NCBI RefSeq assembly: GCF_017313225.1
Contig: NZ_JAFLNE010000004.1
Coordinates: 62,001 to 126,000 of the forward strand
DNA length: 64,000 bases
Reading direction: 5' to 3'
Origin: Allomuricauda sp. CAU 1633
GTDB lineage: Bacteria > Bacteroidota > Bacteroidia > Flavobacteriales > Flavobacteriaceae
Part shown: positions 1 through 8,601 of the stretch, in pieces
Layout of the letters: every line of letters begins with the position of its first letter
Numbering within the stretch: the first letter of the stretch is position 1
Position numbers and translations under genes: made by a program
Notes under the pieces: generated by a model
What the model was told of the DNA's origin: nothing
Database searches by the model: none
What the model saw: only the letters and a program-made list of their open reading frames with translations

Positions 1-536
1 GTAACCGCTTTATTCAAAGAACCATTAATATTGATGCGCATCCGTTTGGGTTTGGGCTGCATAATGCATTGGGTGGAAAGCACCATTTCAACCTCACTAG
101 TTCCAATCCCGAAGGCAATGGCACCAAAAGCACCGTGGGTTGATGTGTGGGAATCTCCACAAACGATGGTAGCCCCCGGAACTGTAATTCCATTTTCAGG
201 ACCAATCACGTGTACGATTCCATTTTTCTTATGTCCAAGTCCCCAATACGGAATATTGTGGGCGTTGGCGTTTTCTTCCAAAGCCTTTAACTGATTTGCG
301 GACAATGGGTCTTGAACCGGCAAATGTTGATTTCGAGTTGGGGTATTGTGATCGGCAGTGGCAAAGGTGCGTTCTGGATACAGCACTTTAATGCCTCTGT
401 TCTTCAATCCCAAGAACGCTACGGGACTCGTTACTTCATGTACCAAATGTCGGTCTATGAACAGTACATCTGGACCATTTTCAATATGTTGAACCACATG
501 GGAATCCCATACTTTGTCAAATAGTGTTTTACTCAT
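1..536 (-). CDS. leuC: 3-isopropylmalate dehydratase large subunit, N-terminal part (runs off left edge)
   Basis: Translation from the ATG at 536 begins [15 protein letters not shown] and runs without a stop to base 1, giving about 178 residues of a protein normally near 465. It contains the aconitase-family segment [14 protein letters not shown] followed by [12 protein letters not shown], typical of LeuC. With LeuD, LeuC isomerises 2-isopropylmalate to 3-isopropylmalate in leucine biosynthesis and carries a [4Fe-4S] cluster; the cluster cysteines lie beyond the window. A promoter-like box sits 27 bp upstream. The rest of the leu operon presumably continues leftward outside the window. Confidence 0.93.
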   Translation of the reverse strand, partial: MSKTLFDKVWDSHVVQHIENGPDVLFIDRHLVHEVTSPVAFLGLKNRGIKVLYPERTFATADHNTPTRNQHLPVQDPLSANQLKALEENANAHNIPYWGLGHKKNGIVHVIGPENGITVPGATIVCGDSHTSTHGAFGAIAFGIGTSEVEMVLSTQCIMQPKPKRMRININGSLNKAV

Positions 537-563
537 CTTCTGATTCAATAATTTGTAAGCAAA

Positions 564-571
564 CAAAGTTA
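564..571 (-). promoter_or_regulatory. Candidate -7 box for leuC
   Basis: On the minus strand this reads TAACTTTG, an exact match to the Bacteroidota -7 consensus TAnnTTTG. It would start transcription roughly 20 bases before the leuC ATG. I see no good TTG at the -33 position, so support is the -7 box and its placement only. Confidence 0.4.
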
Positions 572-790
572 AAATTTGATTTAAAACCTGTCCTCTTGTT
601 GTCTGTAAAATTACGATGTTCAACCTCGATTTTCATGAAATTCATGGAAAGCTAACAAATGTACACCCCACATTTTCAAATATCACTTCGGGTCGATGTA
701 TTACCCTAATAATATATAGTAATACCTTGAATTTTAGGGAGGTATATTATTTTTTAACAAAGCCTGCTGTTTTTTAACATTGCTGTAACG

Positions 791-819
791 TTGCCAGAAC
801 AACAACCTCCATACTTTAG
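791..819 (+). promoter_or_regulatory. Candidate promoter of the DUF2911 gene
   Basis: TTG at 791-793 is followed after 18 bases by TACTTTAG at 812-819, which matches TAnnTTTG in all but one position. This is the Bacteroidota -33/-7 arrangement and leaves a leader of about 45 bases before the ATG at 869. Confidence 0.4.
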
Positions 820-868
820 AGAAATGCTACTCAATAACATATTCATTAATTAAATCAAACAACGAGCA

Positions 869-1981
869 ATGAAAAAATTCTACACGGCCTTTTCGGCCAC
901 AATTCTAACAATGGTACTTTTCATGTCAAGTACCGTAACGGCACAATTGGACTTTCTCCCACAAGGAAGTCAATTGGCAAGTGTATCCCAGCGTATCGGT
1001 AATACTGATATCACTATTACATATTCGAGACCTAGTGTCAATGGTCGGGAAATTTGGGGAGCCTTGGTTCCTTATGGTATGAACAATCTTGGATTTGGAA
1101 CGGCTACTGAATCTCCTTGGAGAGCAGGTGCCAATGAAAACACGGTGTTCAAGACCACACACGATCTTACCATTGGCGGAAAGACCCTTCCCGCCGGAAA
1201 ATATGGTTTGCACATGATTGTGAACGAAGACAATACAGCCACGGTGATTTTCTCCAATAATCATGGCGCTTGGGGAAGTTATTTTTATGAGCCTTCTGAA
1301 GATGCGCTTCGGGTAGATGTGGAAACCAACGAAATTCCACATACGGAACTGCTTACCTATTCTTTTGATGAAGTTGGACCAAATTCTGCCGTAGCATCCT
1401 TGAAATGGGAGAAAAAGCAAATACCATTCACTGCTGAGACCGATGTAACGGCCAATGTTTTAGCCGAAATCCGTCAGCAAATGCAAACCTCACCCGGCTT
1501 TAACCGACAAACTTGGGAGCAGGCAGCTAATTATGCCCTAAACAACGGAGGAGATTTGGATGAGGCGCTAAGTTGGGCCAATGCTGCCATTGAAGGACAA
1601 TTCTTCAGTCAAAAGAACTTCAACAATCTAAGTCTTAAGGCCCAAATTTTGGAACGACAAGGAAAAACAGCCGAGGCCAAAGCGGTCATGGATGAAGCCA
1701 TGCCAATGGGAACGGTGTTTGAAATCCATGGGTATGGTAGGCAATTGATTGCTCAAGGTAAAAAGGATGAAGCCTTGGCAGTGTTCAAATGGAATGCCAA
1801 AGCTAACAAAGGAACTTGGCCTGTTGATTTTGGACTGGCGAGAGGCTATTCGGCAGTTGGCAATTACAAAACTGCGCTAAAACACCTAAAAATTGCAGAG
1901 GGTAGGGCTCCGGACCAACTGAACAAAAATGCGATTGTGGGTTACATCACGCAATTGGAGGCAGGAACTGACATCAATTAG
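869..1981 (+). CDS. Secreted DUF2911 protein with C-terminal TPR-like repeats
   Basis: The 370-residue product starts with a signal peptide (MKKFYTAF..., likely cleaved after TVTA, residue 25). Residues about 30-185 match the DUF2911 family common in Bacteroidota (SVSQRIGNTDITITYSRPSVNGR near the start, then WRAGANENTVF and LPAGKYGLHM). The C-terminal 150 residues look helical and repeat-like (EQAANYALN, LDEALSWANAAIE, KDEALAVF), consistent with TPRs. The protein is probably periplasmic or outer-membrane associated; its biochemical role is unknown. It is monocistronic: a terminator follows within 25 bases and recG converges on it. Confidence 0.85.
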   Translation: MKKFYTAFSATILTMVLFMSSTVTAQLDFLPQGSQLASVSQRIGNTDITITYSRPSVNGREIWGALVPYGMNNLGFGTATESPWRAGANENTVFKTTHDLTIGGKTLPAGKYGLHMIVNEDNTATVIFSNNHGAWGSYFYEPSEDALRVDVETNEIPHTELLTYSFDEVGPNSAVASLKWEKKQIPFTAETDVTANVLAEIRQQMQTSPGFNRQTWEQAANYALNNGGDLDEALSWANAAIEGQFFSQKNFNNLSLKAQILERQGKTAEAKAVMDEAMPMGTVFEIHGYGRQLIAQGKKDEALAVFKWNAKANKGTWPVDFGLARGYSAVGNYKTALKHLKIAEGRAPDQLNKNAIVGYITQLEAGTDIN

Positions 1982-2004
1982 AAATTTAACAAAAATAGAA
2001 TACT

Positions 2005-2029
2005 AAGCCCGGCGAAAGCTGGGCTTTTT
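2005..2029. terminator. Rho-independent terminator at the end of the DUF2911 gene
   Basis: AAGCCCGGC (2005-2013) pairs with GCTGGGCTT (2018-2026) around a GAAA tetraloop, with one G-U pair, followed by a short T run. The hairpin overlaps the recG stop codon (2028-2030), so it can serve the rightward gene and possibly both converging genes. Confidence 0.8.
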
Positions 2030-4133
2030 AGCTGATATAATTCCAAATCGTTTTGTTTTGCATCATTTTGGAATAAGCAAGACGGACGGGCCGATTTTCT
2101 TCCTTTTCCAGTCTTGAATCATCTTTGAGCAATTGGATGGCATGGTAGCGGGCTGTTTTTAGGATTTGATTATCCTTTACGATATCTGCAATCTTCAAAG
2201 TCAATAGTCCACTTTGCTGGGTGCCCATTAAGTCCCCAGGGCCGCGGAGTTTTAAATCCACTTCGGCAATTTCAAACCCGTCGTTGGTGTGGACCATGGT
2301 CTGTAAACGGGTTTTGGCATCTTCCGATAGTTTGTGCCCCGTCATCAAAATACAAAAGCTCTGCTCCGCACCTCGGCCAACACGACCTCGAAGCTGGTGC
2401 AATTGCGAAAGACCGAATCGTTCTGCACTTTCAATGATCATTACCGAGGCATTGGGAACATTCACGCCAACTTCAATTACGGTGGTTGCCACCATAATTT
2501 GGGTCTCACCCTTTACAAAGCGGTCCATTTCATAATCCTTCTCAGCCGGCTTCATTTTGCCATGTACAATGGAAATTTGATAATCGGGCATGGGAAATTC
2601 TCGAGCAATGCTTTCATAACCGTCCATCAAATCTTTGTAATCCAACGCTTCGGACTCCTGAATCAAAGGATACACAATATAAATTTGGCGTCCCTTTCTG
2701 ATTTCATCTTTGATGAACTTAAAAACCTTCAAGCGATTAGCGTCATAGCGATGCACGGTCTTTATGGGTTTTCGACCCGGCGGGAGCTCATCAATCACCG
2801 AAACATCCAAATCCCCATAGAGACTCATGGCCAAAGTTCTGGGAATGGGTGTAGCTGTCATTACCAAAATATGTGGTGGAATGTCATTCTTGTGCCAAAG
2901 TTTAGATCGCTGTGCCACTCCAAACCGATGTTGCTCATCCACAATGGCCAAGCCCAGGTTTTTGAACTGCACTTTGTCCTCAAGAACCGCATGGGTGCCC
3001 ACCAAAATATTCAGATTCCCATTTTCCAATTGATTGTGCAGCAAGGTGCGTTCCGATTTTTTTGTAGAGCCGGTCAGCAATGCAATTTTCACATCCATTT
3101 TGCCCAATAATTCCTTTAATCCATTATAATGTTGGTTGGCCAAAATTTCGGTGGGAGCCATTAAACAGGCTTGGAAACCATTGTCCATGGCCAAAAGCAT
3201 GCACATGAGCGCCACAATGGTCTTTCCGGAGCCCACATCACCCTGCAATAAACGGTTCATTTGTGCATTGCTGCCCAAGTCACCACGAATTTCCTTAATG
3301 ACCCGTTTTTGGGCATCGGTCAGCTCAAAAGGGAGGTGGTTTTCAAAGAAAGAAGTGAAATTTTCCCCAACATTTTCAAAAGGTAAACCTTTAATTTTCT
3401 GTTTTCGCACCAGTTTTTTGGAAATCAACTGCAATTGCACAAAAAACAACTCTTCAAACTTCAACCTGAACTGGGCCTTGGCCAACAATTCTTGATTTTT
3501 GGGAAAATGGATATTAAAAAGTGCTTCGCTTTTGGAGATCAAGCGCAATTCTTCCAAAATAGGTTTGGGCAACGATTCCAAAAACTGACCTTTGGACTCC
3601 AAAAACAATTGCTGCATCATCTTTCCCACCACCCGATTGGTGATTCCCTTGGCGCTCAATTTTTCTGTGGAGGGATAAATGGGCTGCATGGCCACTTTCA
3701 ATCCCTTTTGATGTTCGGAAAGCAGTTCCATCTCTGGGTGGGGCATGGAAAAGGTGTTGCCATATTTGGAAATTCGCCCAAAGACCACGTAAGGTTCATT
3801 GATTTTGAGATTCTCCCGAATCCATTTGTGTCCGCGGAACCAAACCAGTTCCATTTGTCCGGTTTCATCAACAAAAGTGGCCACGAGTCGCTTTCCTCGT
3901 TTTTGTTCCACCATTTTAAGATGAATGATTTTACCAACCACTTGCACATCGGTGCCACTGGGTTGCAATTGTGCAATTTTGTAGTACTGTGTCTTGTCCA
4001 AATACCGATTGGGAAACAGATGAAGAAGGTCCCGGTAGGTTTCAATCCCCAGTTCAGCCTTGAGGATATCTGCCCGGTTGGGGCCGACACCTTTCAAATA
4101 AGGAATAGGAGTTTGCAGAAAATTGGGATTCAT
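2028..4133 (-). CDS. recG: ATP-dependent DNA helicase RecG
   Basis: At 701 residues this is full length for RecG, the branch-migrating helicase that remodels stalled replication forks and Holliday junctions. The N-terminal wedge/OB region begins PIPYLKGVGPNRADIL, as in RecG. Walker A GDVGSGKT is near residues 297-304, the DEQH box (DEQHRFG) is near 399, and the helicase C domain carries TTVIEVGVNVPNA and QLRGRVGRG. The ATG at 4133 fits the family N-terminus. The divergent M1 peptidase gene starts 46 bases away. Confidence 0.96.
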   Translation of the reverse strand: MNPNFLQTPIPYLKGVGPNRADILKAELGIETYRDLLHLFPNRYLDKTQYYKIAQLQPSGTDVQVVGKIIHLKMVEQKRGKRLVATFVDETGQMELVWFRGHKWIRENLKINEPYVVFGRISKYGNTFSMPHPEMELLSEHQKGLKVAMQPIYPSTEKLSAKGITNRVVGKMMQQLFLESKGQFLESLPKPILEELRLISKSEALFNIHFPKNQELLAKAQFRLKFEELFFVQLQLISKKLVRKQKIKGLPFENVGENFTSFFENHLPFELTDAQKRVIKEIRGDLGSNAQMNRLLQGDVGSGKTIVALMCMLLAMDNGFQACLMAPTEILANQHYNGLKELLGKMDVKIALLTGSTKKSERTLLHNQLENGNLNILVGTHAVLEDKVQFKNLGLAIVDEQHRFGVAQRSKLWHKNDIPPHILVMTATPIPRTLAMSLYGDLDVSVIDELPPGRKPIKTVHRYDANRLKVFKFIKDEIRKGRQIYIVYPLIQESEALDYKDLMDGYESIAREFPMPDYQISIVHGKMKPAEKDYEMDRFVKGETQIMVATTVIEVGVNVPNASVMIIESAERFGLSQLHQLRGRVGRGAEQSFCILMTGHKLSEDAKTRLQTMVHTNDGFEIAEVDLKLRGPGDLMGTQQSGLLTLKIADIVKDNQILKTARYHAIQLLKDDSRLEKEENRPVRLAYSKMMQNKTIWNYIS

Positions 4134-4179
4134 CGAACTAAAATATGTAATTTGGAAGGACTTTTGATAGTATGACGGT

Positions 4180-6267
4180 ATGAAGCGAACCCCATTTCTT
4201 GTTTTTTTTCTTCTCGCACAGTTGCTTTCCGCCCAGGTTCAGGATAAGGTAGATTTTATCCGAGCGGAAGTTTTTGTCGAACCCATTCCACAGGAAAAGA
4301 AAATAAAAGGGACGGTAACCTATACGTTTGAAGTGCTTAAGGAAGTGGATTCCATTTTTTTGGATGCCCATAATATGACCTTTTCCAAGGTTGAACTTGA
4401 TGGCAAATCAACATCTTATACGAATACCAACAAGAGTATCATAATTCAAAATAAATTTAAAAAGGGAGATTCGCACCAACTTGACTTGAGCTATAATGCT
4501 CAACCAAAACAAACAGTTTATTTCTTGGGTTGGGATGATGTTGTTGCGGGAAACGAACAAATCTGGACCCAAGGGCAGGGTAAGTATACAAGTCATTGGT
4601 TACCCAGCTTTGATGATATGACGGAGAAGGTAGAATTTGATTTGGGGATTACAACTAGGAAAGATTTAGCTGTAATAGCTAACGGTAAGCTAATAAATGG
4701 TGGGGAAAATTGGAATGACAGACACACTTGGATATTTGATATGAGAAAACCCATGAGCAGTTATTTGTTGGGATTTGTCATTGGCAATTTTGAAAAGGAG
4801 ACCTTCCATTCCACCTCTGGAGTACCTATTGAGTTGAATTATGAGCCCAAAGACAGCCTAAAAGTTGAGCCCACGTATCGCTACACTCAGCATATTTTTG
4901 ATTTTTTAGAAAAGGAGATAGGGGTGCCCTATCCATGGCAGAACTATAAACAAATTCCGGTTCAGGATTTTTTATATGCCGGCATGGAAAATACGGGAGC
5001 TACCATTTTTTCCAATACCCTTGTTGTGGATTCCATCGCGTTCAAAGACAAAAACTACGTAAATGTCAATGCGCATGAGTTGGCCCACCAGTGGTTCGGA
5101 AATTTGGTGACAGAGCAGAGCGGTGCCCACCATTGGTTGCATGAGGGTTTCGCCACCTTCTATGCCTATTTGGCTGAAAAAGACATTTTCGGTGATGAAT
5201 ACTACTATTGGCATTTATTGGAGACAGCTCAAGCTTTGGCCAATTTCTCCGGTGAGGGCAATGGAGAAGCACTCACTAACTCGAGTGCTGGTAGTCTTAC
5301 GTTTTATGAAAAAGGAGCTTGGGCCTTGGTGATGTTGAAAGAAAGGGTGGGGGACGCCAATTTCAAGCAAGGCACCAAGAATTATTTGGACAAGTATGCC
5401 TTTAAAAACGTTACCATTCCAGATTTTATGTGGGAAATGGAGAAAGCTTCGGGCATGAAACTTCCGGATTTTGAAGAGATGTGGCTTCAAGAATCGGAAT
5501 TTCCATTTGAGGCGGTTAAAACCTTTTTAATGGAAAAAAGTCCTTCCATCAAAACCTATTTTGAATTGCAAGACCAGATTGGAGACAATTTGGAATCAGC
5601 AGAGACTATTTTACAAGCAAAATGGAATAGCTTGGAATCAGAACAACTAAGGCATCAATTGATTTTGGATTATGGCAACAAGCTTTCTACGCCTGCAATT
5701 TCCAAATTGCTGAGCACCGAGAACCTAAAAGTGCGTCAAGCATTGGCATTATCTACCGAGAAAATAGCGCAAAACATTCAGATAAACTTTGAAACCCTGT
5801 TGGAGGATGAGAGTTATATCACTTTGGAATCGGCATTGTATAAGCTTTGGACTGATTTCCCGGAAAGCCGGAAGAAGTACTTAGACCAGACAGATGGAAT
5901 CATCGGGTTTTCCAATAAAAATATGCGACTACTTTGGTTAACCTTGGCACTGGTGACTCCAGAGTATAATCCAGATTTGAAGCCTAACTATTATGAAGAA
6001 TTGAGCAATTATACCAGTTCAGAATTTCATTTTGAGGTGCGATTGTTGGCATTCCAATACCTCAAAAGCATCGGAGGTTTCAATGATGCTTCTTTACGGA
6101 ACTTGGTAGAGGCCTGTAGCCATCATGTGTGGCATTTTAAAAAGTCATCTCGACAAATTTTAAAGGAGTTTTTAAAGAGTGAGGGCAGCATGGCACGATT
6201 AAAGGCCCTTTATCCATTGCTAAATCAAGAAGAACAACAATATTTGGACAAAACTTTGGGTAAATGA
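4180..6267 (+). CDS. M1 family zinc aminopeptidase (aminopeptidase N-like), secreted
   Basis: This 695-residue protein has a signal peptide (cleavage after LLSAQ-like residues, about 18-19). The exopeptidase motif is present as AGMEN (267-271), and the zinc site is HELAHQW (299-305) with the third ligand Glu322 in HEGFATFY, so the enzyme should be active. The first 200 residues form the N-terminal beta domain of the family (QGQGKYTSHWLPSFDD). It would remove N-terminal residues from peptides in the periplasm or outside the cell. The stop overlaps the next ATG by four bases (ATGA), implying translational coupling with the patatin gene. An inactive relative fused to a barrel is encoded at 24960-27788. 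Confidence 0.93.
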   Translation: MKRTPFLVFFLLAQLLSAQVQDKVDFIRAEVFVEPIPQEKKIKGTVTYTFEVLKEVDSIFLDAHNMTFSKVELDGKSTSYTNTNKSIIIQNKFKKGDSHQLDLSYNAQPKQTVYFLGWDDVVAGNEQIWTQGQGKYTSHWLPSFDDMTEKVEFDLGITTRKDLAVIANGKLINGGENWNDRHTWIFDMRKPMSSYLLGFVIGNFEKETFHSTSGVPIELNYEPKDSLKVEPTYRYTQHIFDFLEKEIGVPYPWQNYKQIPVQDFLYAGMENTGATIFSNTLVVDSIAFKDKNYVNVNAHELAHQWFGNLVTEQSGAHHWLHEGFATFYAYLAEKDIFGDEYYYWHLLETAQALANFSGEGNGEALTNSSAGSLTFYEKGAWALVMLKERVGDANFKQGTKNYLDKYAFKNVTIPDFMWEMEKASGMKLPDFEEMWLQESEFPFEAVKTFLMEKSPSIKTYFELQDQIGDNLESAETILQAKWNSLESEQLRHQLILDYGNKLSTPAISKLLSTENLKVRQALALSTEKIAQNIQINFETLLEDESYITLESALYKLWTDFPESRKKYLDQTDGIIGFSNKNMRLLWLTLALVTPEYNPDLKPNYYEELSNYTSSEFHFEVRLLAFQYLKSIGGFNDASLRNLVEACSHHVWHFKKSSRQILKEFLKSEGSMARLKALYPLLNQEEQQYLDKTLGK

Positions 6268-7178
6268 GGGCATTGGTCATTTCAGGCGGTGGGAGCAAGG
6301 GTGCTTTTGCAGGTGGTGTTGCACAGTTTTTGATTCAAGAAGCCCAACACAAATACGATATTTTTGTAGGTACCTCCACAGGAAGCCTTTTGATTTCGCA
6401 TTTGGCGCTCAACAAGTTGGATAAAATCAAGGAAATCTACTCTTCGGTAAATCAAGATAGTATTTTTAACAACTGCCCCTTTTTGATTAAGAAAAAGCAT
6501 GGTGTTGAAATCATTGCGATTAACCATTGGAATGTTGTAAAGAATTTTATCCGCGGCAAAAAAACGTTTGGGGAGAGTGAGAATTTGCGCAAACTTATTC
6601 GTGAATCCATAACCGTAGCCGAATTTGAGGAATTGAAGAAAAGTGCGATGGACGTAGTGGTGACCGTATCCAATCTGTCGTTGAACCAAGTGGAATATAA
6701 ATCCATTAACGAGTGCACCTATGAAGAATTCTGTGATTGGATTTGGATTTCCTCCAACTACACCCCATTTATGAGTTTGGCCAAAAAGAATGGATGTGAA
6801 TATGCCGATGGAGGACTTGGTACTCTAGTCCCCATTGAAGAAGCCTTAAGCCGGGGAGCAACAGAGGTAGATGTGGTGGTTTTACACACCGAAGTGAACC
6901 ACTTAAACCGTATGTCCACCAAAAATCCGTTTGATTTGATCACTACCATTTTTGGCTTTATGTTGGACCGGATTGAGAACCAAAACATTAGAATTGGAAA
7001 ACTAGTGGCCAACCAGAAAGATGCTATCATCAATTTCTACTACACCCCTACGGTATTGACCACAAATTCGTTGATTTTCAATAAGGAGCGAATGACCTTA
7101 TGGTGGAAAAGAGGCTATCTCTATGCGAAAAATAAGAACGAAGAAACCAGTCCAATTCAACCGGAAATTCAGGAATAG
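6264..7178 (+). CDS. Patatin-like phospholipase
   Basis: The 304-residue protein carries the patatin oxyanion motif GGGSKG (8-13), the nucleophile elbow GTSTG with Ser38 (36-40), and the catalytic DGG with Asp182. The dyad is intact, so a lipid acyl hydrolase is expected. No signal peptide is visible, which suggests a cytoplasmic or membrane-associated enzyme. It is coupled to the M1 peptidase upstream through a 4-base overlap and converges tail to tail with the next gene two bases away. Confidence 0.9.
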   Translation: MRALVISGGGSKGAFAGGVAQFLIQEAQHKYDIFVGTSTGSLLISHLALNKLDKIKEIYSSVNQDSIFNNCPFLIKKKHGVEIIAINHWNVVKNFIRGKKTFGESENLRKLIRESITVAEFEELKKSAMDVVVTVSNLSLNQVEYKSINECTYEEFCDWIWISSNYTPFMSLAKKNGCEYADGGLGTLVPIEEALSRGATEVDVVVLHTEVNHLNRMSTKNPFDLITTIFGFMLDRIENQNIRIGKLVANQKDAIINFYYTPTVLTTNSLIFNKERMTLWWKRGYLYAKNKNEETSPIQPEIQE

Positions 7179-7179
7179 G

Positions 7180-7701
7180 TTAATCCCAAAGTTCGCTCAC
7201 TTCCTTTTTTACAAAAGCCAAAGCCGTATTGGAAGGGGATTGTTTCTCCATGGTCTGATTGAGGATGTCCTCCCGCAATTTATCTGGAGAATCTGTTTGG
7301 CTCATCCCTGCCGAGCGGATAATCTGAATGGTAGCATTTTTAGCTGCCTTGATGATGTTCCAACACTCTTCAGACATGTAAATCTGCTGGGAAAGATTGT
7401 GTTCAAACTCCGTTTCAACCTGATTGATCAATAAATTCTCGTAATCCCTTTTGCTTTTTCCCTTGGGAGCCACGCGCACCACAAGACTGTTAATGGCAAT
7501 ACGTTCCAAGAACAGCGCCATACGCTCATACGCTTGAAGTCGAACGGGAAGTGTCTCAGCCTGGGCATCTTTGTGCAAAAGAAAGCGTCTACGGTCATCT
7601 TCGTTCCGGGTGTGCAATCGAAAAAAATAAAAGGCAACGGCCCCGGTTACAACGGCGGGCATTAAATACGCAAAAAGCTGAAGGATGTCATCTCCACTCA
7701 T
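7180..7701 (-). CDS. Small conserved membrane-anchored protein, unknown function
   Basis: The 173-residue protein has one N-terminal transmembrane helix (about residues 8-27, LFAYLMPAVVTGAVAFYFF) followed by a charged cytoplasmic-type region with predicted helices (QAYERMALFLERI, LINQVETEFEHNLSQQIY). The remainder is soluble and lacks cysteines or catalytic motifs I can name. It resembles a conserved flavobacterial family (possibly the one called DUF7935, a name given from memory). It lies at the end of the leftward run 11985-7180. Confidence 0.75.
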   Translation of the reverse strand: MSGDDILQLFAYLMPAVVTGAVAFYFFRLHTRNEDDRRRFLLHKDAQAETLPVRLQAYERMALFLERIAINSLVVRVAPKGKSKRDYENLLINQVETEFEHNLSQQIYMSEECWNIIKAAKNATIQIIRSAGMSQTDSPDKLREDILNQTMEKQSPSNTALAFVKKEVSELWD

Positions 7702-7776
7702 AGGATAGTTTGGTTTTTGTTGATTTTACACAACAAGAACGAACCAAAGCTGCAAAAAGTATTTATACCTACAATC

Positions 7777-8550
7777 TTATCGAGCTGCTTTGGCACTTTC
7801 CTTGGCCTTGGCATAAAATCCTTTGTAATCAGGTTGTAATTTGATATTTACGCCTTCCTTGAAGTTTCCGTCTTTAGCAGAGATAGTGACACTCTCACTA
7901 GGAACGCCCAAAGTGCCTACCAATTCTTTGGATACTGAAGTCACTTGGTCAAAAGTAGGGCCGAATTCACCGGTGATGTTCAGACCTTCAACTTCAGCCT
8001 TGAAATTAGGATTGGCCAAAATTACTTTGGACACGTTGGCAAGCCATGCCTTACCAGTTTCGGTCAATTCTGAAGAAGTATCAGAACCAAATAGATTGTT
8101 CAGGCTACTTGAAATTACAATGGTGCCCTCAGCGACACTCACATTGGCATTTTCACCCAAGGTTTGCTTGATACGGGTTAAGGAAACAATGGCGGTTGAA
8201 TCGTTGGCGGATATCATGTCGTTTATGCCGCTCAATTGTTTTTCCTTTCTAGCCAAGGCTTCCATGGCTCTGTTCACATTATTAGAGTTCTGCTTGGAAA
8301 GCTCCGAGAAATTGCTCAAGTTTCCGAGCAAAGTGGCATTGGCATCGCGTAAGCCAACGTTTTCCACTTCAAGGGTTTCTGCCTTGGCATTACTGGATGA
8401 GATTTCCCGTTTGGCCTTGGCCAATTCCTGTTCAACTTCAGAAATTTTTGACTTTAGGTCATCGATTTCGGCAATTAAATTGCTCTTTCTTTGGGCGAAA
8501 GCCGAAGTGGCAACAAAAAGCAAAACTATGGGGAGTAACATTTTATTCAT
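7777..8550 (-). CDS. Periplasmic coiled-coil protein with degenerate OmpA-like C-terminus
   Basis: The longest frame opens at a TTG, but the ATG at 8550 gives MNKMLLPIVLLFVATSAFAQ, a clean signal peptide, so I place the start there (257 residues). Residues about 25-110 form a coiled coil. The C-terminal 130 residues align with the OmpA lipoprotein at 18447-19316 (AEGTIVISSSLNNLFGSDTS against EKGVVFVSISDKLLFRSGS). The peptidoglycan-binding part is lost: EGHTDN is replaced by EGLNIT, and the LSxxRA and NRRTR segments are absent. It may be a structural envelope protein that no longer binds peptidoglycan. Confidence 0.8.
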   Translation of the reverse strand: MNKMLLPIVLLFVATSAFAQRKSNLIAEIDDLKSKISEVEQELAKAKREISSSNAKAETLEVENVGLRDANATLLGNLSNFSELSKQNSNNVNRAMEALARKEKQLSGINDMISANDSTAIVSLTRIKQTLGENANVSVAEGTIVISSSLNNLFGSDTSSELTETGKAWLANVSKVILANPNFKAEVEGLNITGEFGPTFDQVTSVSKELVGTLGVPSESVTISAKDGNFKEGVNIKLQPDYKGFYAKAKESAKAAR

Positions 8551-8601
8551 AAGTAGTAATATTTGATGATTCAAATTTGAAGCTAAAGTATAATGTTTTT
8601 T

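Larger units (their letters stand above)
537..868. other. Divergent intergenic region between leuC and the DUF2911 gene
   Basis: This 332-base stretch has no convincing gene. It holds a -7 box for leuC near its left end and a promoter-like pair for the rightward DUF2911 gene near its right end. The middle (about 600-780) is AT-rich with no clear hairpin terminator, leader peptide or known riboswitch that I could recognise. Confidence 0.6.

Noticed and set aside
2334..4175. Long rightward open frames opposite recG (for example 3435-4175)
   Set aside because: They mirror the recG coding frame, have no family resemblance and no start context; recG is unambiguous.
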